Assembly: GCA_964445815.1 (NCBI GenBank)
Contig: CAYULW010000003.1
Span: forward strand, 564,977-628,976
Origin: CAYULW01 sp964445815
GTDB lineage: Bacteria > Bacteroidota > Bacteroidia > Flavobacteriales_E > Vicingaceae
Reading direction: 5' to 3'
Length of the DNA stretch: 64,000 nucleotides
The notes below the pieces were generated by a model. That model ran no database searches, was not told the origin of the DNA, and saw only the letters and a list, made by a program, of their open reading frames with translations. Each line of letters starts with the position of its first letter. Positions within the stretch are counted from its first letter, which is position 1. A program made the position numbers and the translations under genes. Of the stretch, positions 60,301 through 64,000 are shown piece by piece.

Positions 60301-63251
60301 TTGTAAATGGTACTGAAGTTGTCGATAATGATGGACTGCAATCAGCGACTGAAGGTTCCGGATCAATTGCACTTACGCCGGGTACCTATTCTTTTGAAGT
60401 TGAGTTTTTTGAGAATACAGGAGATGAAATTTTAAGCGTTTCATATTCATCTTCAAGCATTACAAAAACTGAAATACCATTTAGTGTTTTGTCAGTAAGT
60501 AATGGAGCTTGTGATACGGACAATGATGGAGTTGTCAATCGTTTGGATCTGGACTCGGATAATGATGGTATTTCTGATATTTATGAAGCCGGTGGCAGTA
60601 GTGCTGATGCAGATAACGATGGTCGGGTTGATGATGCGACTGATACAGACGGTGATGGTTGGGCAGATGAATTTGATAGCGATGATGGAGGTACAGCTCT
60701 GACAGATGGTGATACAGATTCAGATGGGTATGAAGATCGAATAGATATTGATGCTGATGACGATGGTATTGTTGATGTAATCGAAGCACAGAATTCAACT
60801 TCTTCTCCAACAGTTCCTACCGGAATGGACTCTGATGGTGATGGAGTAGATGATGCATTTGACCCTGATTTAGGTGGTAATTTGCTTATTCCCATCAATA
60901 CAGATGAAGCAGATAATCCGGACTATACGGATACTGATTCGGATAATGATGGTTTTGCTGATATACTTGAAGGTTGGGACACAGACAATGACGGAAATGC
61001 AGACACGACTCCTTCCGGAACAGACTTAGACGGAGATGGATTGGATGATAATTTTGATGACGTTGACGGATTAAATTCTTCAACCAATGTGACCAATGGA
61101 GGGCAAACCTCAAGTTCATTTCCCGATCTTGATGATCCGGTAACAGCAGAAAGAGATTGGAGGGAATTTTTAGATTCCGATGGAGATAGTATATCAGATA
61201 ATGATGATATTGATGATGATAACGATGGTATTTTAGATACTGACGAAAATAATACCTGTTCTAACGGTTCAGTATCCCAAAGCTTAAATTATGAATTCTA
61301 TGATTTAGAGCCAAGTGGGAATAGTGTTGATAATATTCCAACTGTAGGTGCACTTTCTACCGGAACCGTTACAGAGTTTAATGTCGGAAATTTACAAAAT
61401 GCTGTCGACCCGGGAGATGCAGATGACTACTCAATTAGATATACAGGATTTATTTCTATTAGTACATCAGAGACTTATACATTTTATACAAGTTCAGATG
61501 ATGGGTCTAAACTCTTTATCAATGGTTCTGAAATTGTAGATAACGATGGTGACCACGGAACTCAAGAGCGTTCTGGAACCATCGCATTAACTCCCGGTAG
61601 TTATGCTTTAACTGTATTGTTTTATGAAGATGGAGGAGGAGCTAATTTGAGCGTATCATACTCTTCTGCCTCTATTACCAAAACCACCATTCCATTTACT
61701 GTGCTTTCTACAGGAGGGGATTGCGATACAGATGGAGACGGTATTCCAAATCGCATTGATCTAGACTCTGATGGAGACGGCATTCCCGACATTATAGAAG
61801 CTGGAGGAATTGATACAGATGGAGACGGTCGAGTAGATGATGATACAGATACAGATGGTGATGGTTGGGCCAATACTTTTGACTCAGATGATGGAGGCTC
61901 GGCCTTAGCAGATGGTGATCAAGATGGAGACGGCTTTGAGAATAGAATAGACTTAGATGCAGATAACGATGGCATTGCCGATATTGTTGAGGCAGGAGGA
62001 ACAGATGTGGACGGAGATGGTATGGCAGATAACTCTACGGATGCTAATAATAATGGTTGGTCTGAAGCATATGATGTTACTGAAGCAGGAGAGAACCTTC
62101 CTGTTGTAGATACAGACGGAGATGGGATTAGCAATTACTTAGATCTAGACTCTGATTCAGATGGTATTACTGATAATGTTGAGGGCCAAACCACTGCGGC
62201 TTTCCTCGCACCCCTTGGAACAGATTCTGATGATGATGGTTGGGATGACCGATATGATTCGGATAATGGTGGAACAGCAATTACATTAAGTAATCATGAA
62301 GGTACAGGAAACCCCGATTATACAGATACTGATACGGATGGAGATGGCTTTTTAGACTGGATAGAAGGCTTTGATGATGATGAAGATGGTGACGCATTGA
62401 ATGATTTGATTACAAGAGCTGATAACTATGAAACAGCAGCAGGAAATCCTTTACATTATCTGACTTCAGATGATACAGATATGGATGGAATTCCTGACTT
62501 TCTGGAAGATGCAGATTTAGATGATGTCCCGAATTTCCTAGATACTGATAGTCCCTTCTTCATTGATACTGATGGAGATGGATTAATAAATTTATACGAT
62601 ACAGATAATAATGGTGTTGTTTCTATCTTACCTAACGGAGATGCAGATGCAGAGCCTGATTTTAGAGATTTAGATGATGAGATAACATTGCCGATCGAGC
62701 TTGTTTCATTTGAAGCAAATCAATTCAAAAATTACGTGCGGTTAGATTGGGTGACTTCATCAGAGCTTAATAATGATTACTTTTTGATTCAAAGGTTAAA
62801 TGAGAATGAACAGTTTGAATCTATCGAGAAAATAGACGGTGCGGGTAATTCCAACATTGAATTAAAGTATAGAACTTTAGATTTGAATCCTCATGAAGGG
62901 AATAACTACTATCGCTTAAAACAAGTGGATTTTGATGGAACCTCATCCCTATCAGAAGTTAAAATGGTCAGGTTTGAAGGACAACAATCTGAAAGCTTTA
63001 GTTTGTACCCAAATCCAGGAGATGGAACTCTTATCTTTATTGTTCTAGAAAGAGAAGATATTCAAAACTTCAAGATTATACTGTTAGATGCGCATGGCAA
63101 ACAAATCTCCGAGGAAAAATATGATTCTAACAAGGAAGCTTTTAAACAAATCGTTCGTTTTGAGCCCGGCGTTCCGCTTTCTTCTGGCACCTATTTCCTG
63201 TATATTATTTATAATATAGAGTCAGAGATTTACAAGTACATTGTGAAGTAA
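57315..63251 (+). CDS. Giant modular T9SS-secreted surface protein 2
   Basis: This protein of 1978 residues from the ATG at 57315 (MKKILSLVFFYAFSFTLFAG signal peptide) is a paralog of protein 1. It has the same start (DUF6923-like, SdrD-B-like, calcium repeats) and the same C-terminus (LPIELVSFEA and a T9SS type A domain from SLYPNPGDGT). The middle differs: it has one discoidin-like domain (about 59540-59965) and two PA14 domains (about 60070-60500 and 61280-61720) containing TSDDGSKLF and VDNDG. PA14 domains often bind carbohydrates. The open frame extends upstream to 57225, but that 30-residue stretch would precede the signal peptide and is rejected. Confidence 0.9.
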   Translation: MKKILSLVFFYAFSFTLFAGDPDIFYYVSDGSDELYTIDRTDGTVTLIGSTGVTAIEAIAYYPAPGANVLYAANAGDFGTLNLTTGVYTSIGEIDGGGTANGSAGAQTLNDVDGLMLDGQTFIMWAIERNGGATPDLLFQIDVTTGQFIADAFGSGIDYLEITGSGVDVDADDLAVDPTTGRIYASSNNSGTNDVLIEINKYTGVFTLIANLSQDDVEGLAFSNDGQLYGSEGDGDNRLSEINLTTGVMSNFFSFTGSDVEALASLVADANEITGTVYEDLNYDGIKDGGESGLANVRVYLYQDINGDGRVDPEDTRIQSTLTDVSGEYSFLYASTGNLLVSTQFASYPANYALTTDNVETISFTDAVNFGETDTDNDFGLATGPDCDGDGLPNFFEGGLDSDGDAVADSCDLDSDNDGIRDDVEGIEDFDDDGVADFRDRDSDDDGIPDAIEANAGIILAEYDAAEGNLSGADTDGNGIVDSRETSAGSGVMLASNPDSDNDGRRDYRDLDSDNDGILDIIEAGGLDTDGDGQQDVDSDFNNDGYADLLVTTPLLIPNTDETFENTNGLTNKPDYIDIDSDSDGIDDTREGYSTSAYEFPTLLLDSDDDGIIDFWDVSTFESPITPYDRDGDGTPDYQDSDSDNDGVPDNIEGNDANGDGVADASFTNLDADDNGLDDAFDVSCTGASLVCESTSAVQDFDGDGERDWRDTDDDDDGIPTISEIPDSEPNGTPDYLEDNSGPCGPGAAVGAVESGNADVATDINGVTNPNNATGAADGAFAEIHTNGDTLLLDLSDTIPSGSNYTITWRERSGESGTASMVLEESVDGVNFTTHPSAPTTNSTTFVGAVVTANAPARYLRISKNNPPSTTDFEIDAVSYNTATCQPDSDNDGILDTDDIDDDNDGILDVDEDASCRGTLDYEYYDGTPSGNTVDNIPASSPDASGIVSSFDVDDLTTDLGVDNNTYGVRFSGFITISTSETYTFYTTSDDGSKLFVNGTEVVDNDGLQSATEGSGSIALTPGTYSFEVEFFENTGDEILSVSYSSSSITKTEIPFSVLSVSNGACDTDNDGVVNRLDLDSDNDGISDIYEAGGSSADADNDGRVDDATDTDGDGWADEFDSDDGGTALTDGDTDSDGYEDRIDIDADDDGIVDVIEAQNSTSSPTVPTGMDSDGDGVDDAFDPDLGGNLLIPINTDEADNPDYTDTDSDNDGFADILEGWDTDNDGNADTTPSGTDLDGDGLDDNFDDVDGLNSSTNVTNGGQTSSSFPDLDDPVTAERDWREFLDSDGDSISDNDDIDDDNDGILDTDENNTCSNGSVSQSLNYEFYDLEPSGNSVDNIPTVGALSTGTVTEFNVGNLQNAVDPGDADDYSIRYTGFISISTSETYTFYTSSDDGSKLFINGSEIVDNDGDHGTQERSGTIALTPGSYALTVLFYEDGGGANLSVSYSSASITKTTIPFTVLSTGGDCDTDGDGIPNRIDLDSDGDGIPDIIEAGGIDTDGDGRVDDDTDTDGDGWANTFDSDDGGSALADGDQDGDGFENRIDLDADNDGIADIVEAGGTDVDGDGMADNSTDANNNGWSEAYDVTEAGENLPVVDTDGDGISNYLDLDSDSDGITDNVEGQTTAAFLAPLGTDSDDDGWDDRYDSDNGGTAITLSNHEGTGNPDYTDTDTDGDGFLDWIEGFDDDEDGDALNDLITRADNYETAAGNPLHYLTSDDTDMDGIPDFLEDADLDDVPNFLDTDSPFFIDTDGDGLINLYDTDNNGVVSILPNGDADAEPDFRDLDDEITLPIELVSFEANQFKNYVRLDWVTSSELNNDYFLIQRLNENEQFESIEKIDGAGNSNIELKYRTLDLNPHEGNNYYRLKQVDFDGTSSLSEVKMVRFEGQQSESFSLYPNPGDGTLIFIVLEREDIQNFKIILLDAHGKQISEEKYDSNKEAFKQIVRFEPGVPLSSGTYFLYIIYNIESEIYKYIVK

Positions 63252-63344
63252 AGTTGCTCTTCTATTTATTGGATTATCAGAAGATTAGTTTAGAAAAAAA
63301 CTAAGTTCTTAGAATAAATGCTTAAATTCACTTAGAAAAAGTTC

Positions 63345-63352
63345 TAATTTTG
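63345..63352 (+). promoter_or_regulatory. Candidate -7 element for the third surface protein gene
   Basis: TAATTTTG is an exact TAnnTTTG match, giving a leader of about 32 nt before the ATG at 63388. No -33 TTG is evident. Confidence 0.42.
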
Positions 63353-63387
63353 AAATTAAAAAAGAAAGAATTTTTACTCCAACCGCT

Positions 63388-64000
63388 ATGCAAAGAATTC
63401 TTAGAAATACACTTAAAAGTTTTGCTACACTAATATTTGTTCTTTTTGTTCTTAGAGTAGAAGCGCAGATATTACATGACAATACCTGTTCGAGCATCAG
63501 CACAAATTTCACATTAGACTGGGACGACACACCCGGTGCTTCTCAATTCAACTGGACCCCCCAAGGGGCGACGAGTTTTACAGCTTCAGACATACAGAGC
63601 AGTGGGTATGATATTGATTTTACCTTAACAGGGACAACCGGAACCCTGACGACCGAAAATTCGATCAGCACTCCTGGCATAACAAATTCTCTAAGTGGAG
63701 GAACAGATGCCTTGCACATATCTTCCAGTGGTTTGACTGCAGCTCAAGAGATAGAATTGACGATGACATTTACACCGGCCTTAGCAGGAGACATTTCCTT
63801 TGACATTTATAACATCATAGAACTATCAGGAGGTGGAGCAGGCGGTCAACAAATAGAAGTTTATGGATTGACAACCGGTGGTTTTGCGATTGTGCCCGAG
63901 TTGACTGATAATGGTTCTCCATCCTATGAGCTAGAAGGGCCTGGGGTAGTAGATGGTAATGCAACGAGTACGGCAGGAACCAACGATCAAATGGGGGTGA
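63388..64000 (+). CDS. Large secreted surface protein, 3' end cut by window edge
   Basis: An open frame of 204 codons runs to the window edge without a stop. It begins with a signal peptide (MQRILRNTLKSFATLIFVLF, cleaved after RVEAQ). The mature part starts with a short Cys-containing stretch and WDDTPGASQFNWTPQG, then Thr/Ser/Gly-rich beta-sandwich sequence (TLTGTTGTLTTENS, ELTMTFTPALAGDISFDIYN). This looks like the opening of a long adhesin or a T9SS cargo protein like its two neighbours. It is not a third copy of their N-terminal domain. Confidence 0.8.
   Translation, partial: MQRILRNTLKSFATLIFVLFVLRVEAQILHDNTCSSISTNFTLDWDDTPGASQFNWTPQGATSFTASDIQSSGYDIDFTLTGTTGTLTTENSISTPGITNSLSGGTDALHISSSGLTAAQEIELTMTFTPALAGDISFDIYNIIELSGGGAGGQQIEVYGLTTGGFAIVPELTDNGSPSYELEGPGVVDGNATSTAGTNDQMGV

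Noticed and set aside
51482..63251. Periodic GAT/GGT-rich short repeats resembling a tandem repeat or CRISPR-like array
   Set aside because: They lie in frame inside two long coding regions and encode Asp-rich calcium-binding repeats; spacing is irregular and there are no conserved direct repeats with unique spacers.

Overview
This 64 kb window comes from an AT-rich genome of the phylum Bacteroidota, most likely a marine-type Flavobacteriales or Cytophagales member; I cannot name a genus. The evidence is: giant secreted proteins ending in type IX secretion (T9SS) type A sorting domains; many exact matches to the Bacteroidota -7 promoter element TAnnTTTG ahead of genes; ribosome binding sites that are mostly absent; and family choices typical of the phylum (SiaB/SiaC pair, ftsK-lolA pair, LysM plus periplasmic-binding fusion, small PurL). 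Gene density is high with many 1-11 bp overlaps. I see no rRNA, tRNA, insertion sequence, prophage or CRISPR array.

Layout. 1-2930 (-): a glycan-type glycosyltransferase and a truncated formyltransferase-fold protein at the left edge, with BioY and a small secreted protein. 3071-3942: ribosomal protein L28 and a DUF1287 protein sharing a bidirectional terminator. 4058-11812 (-): fatty-acid beta-oxidation, with marR-fadN-fadA-fadE in one operon and an acyl-CoA ligase beside it; two MarR-type palindromic sites and a candidate small RNA lie between them. 11884-16231: a cupin, the SiaB/SiaC partner-switch pair, an amidohydrolase and a polytopic membrane protein. 16345-27909: purL, guaA, a frameshifted GNAT acetyltransferase, a LysM/PBP protein, lolA, ftsK and small envelope proteins.

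28103-36483 (+) is a tightly overlapping five-gene run: arginase, argS, an SdiA-regulated-like lipoprotein, a 1226-residue metallophosphatase/outer-membrane-barrel protein with a kinase-like middle region, and an HD-domain/PycTM-like membrane protein. The last three form the most interesting candidate for an undescribed envelope system. ffh, folD, a Crp/Fnr regulator and a CxxC mini-protein follow to 39706.

39737-51360: an RRM protein, a thioredoxin, a MaoC-like protein, a fatty acid hydroxylase, a lipoprotein, a TPR-SpoIIE phosphatase (possible partner of SiaB/SiaC), parE-parC, a rhomboid protease and a class IV aminotransferase. 51482-64000 (+): two paralogous calcium-repeat T9SS surface proteins of about 1900-2000 residues and the start of a third large secreted protein cut by the window edge. 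The two full-length proteins share a scaffold but carry different inserted domains, so the locus looks like a modular surface-adhesin or carbohydrate-binding locus.
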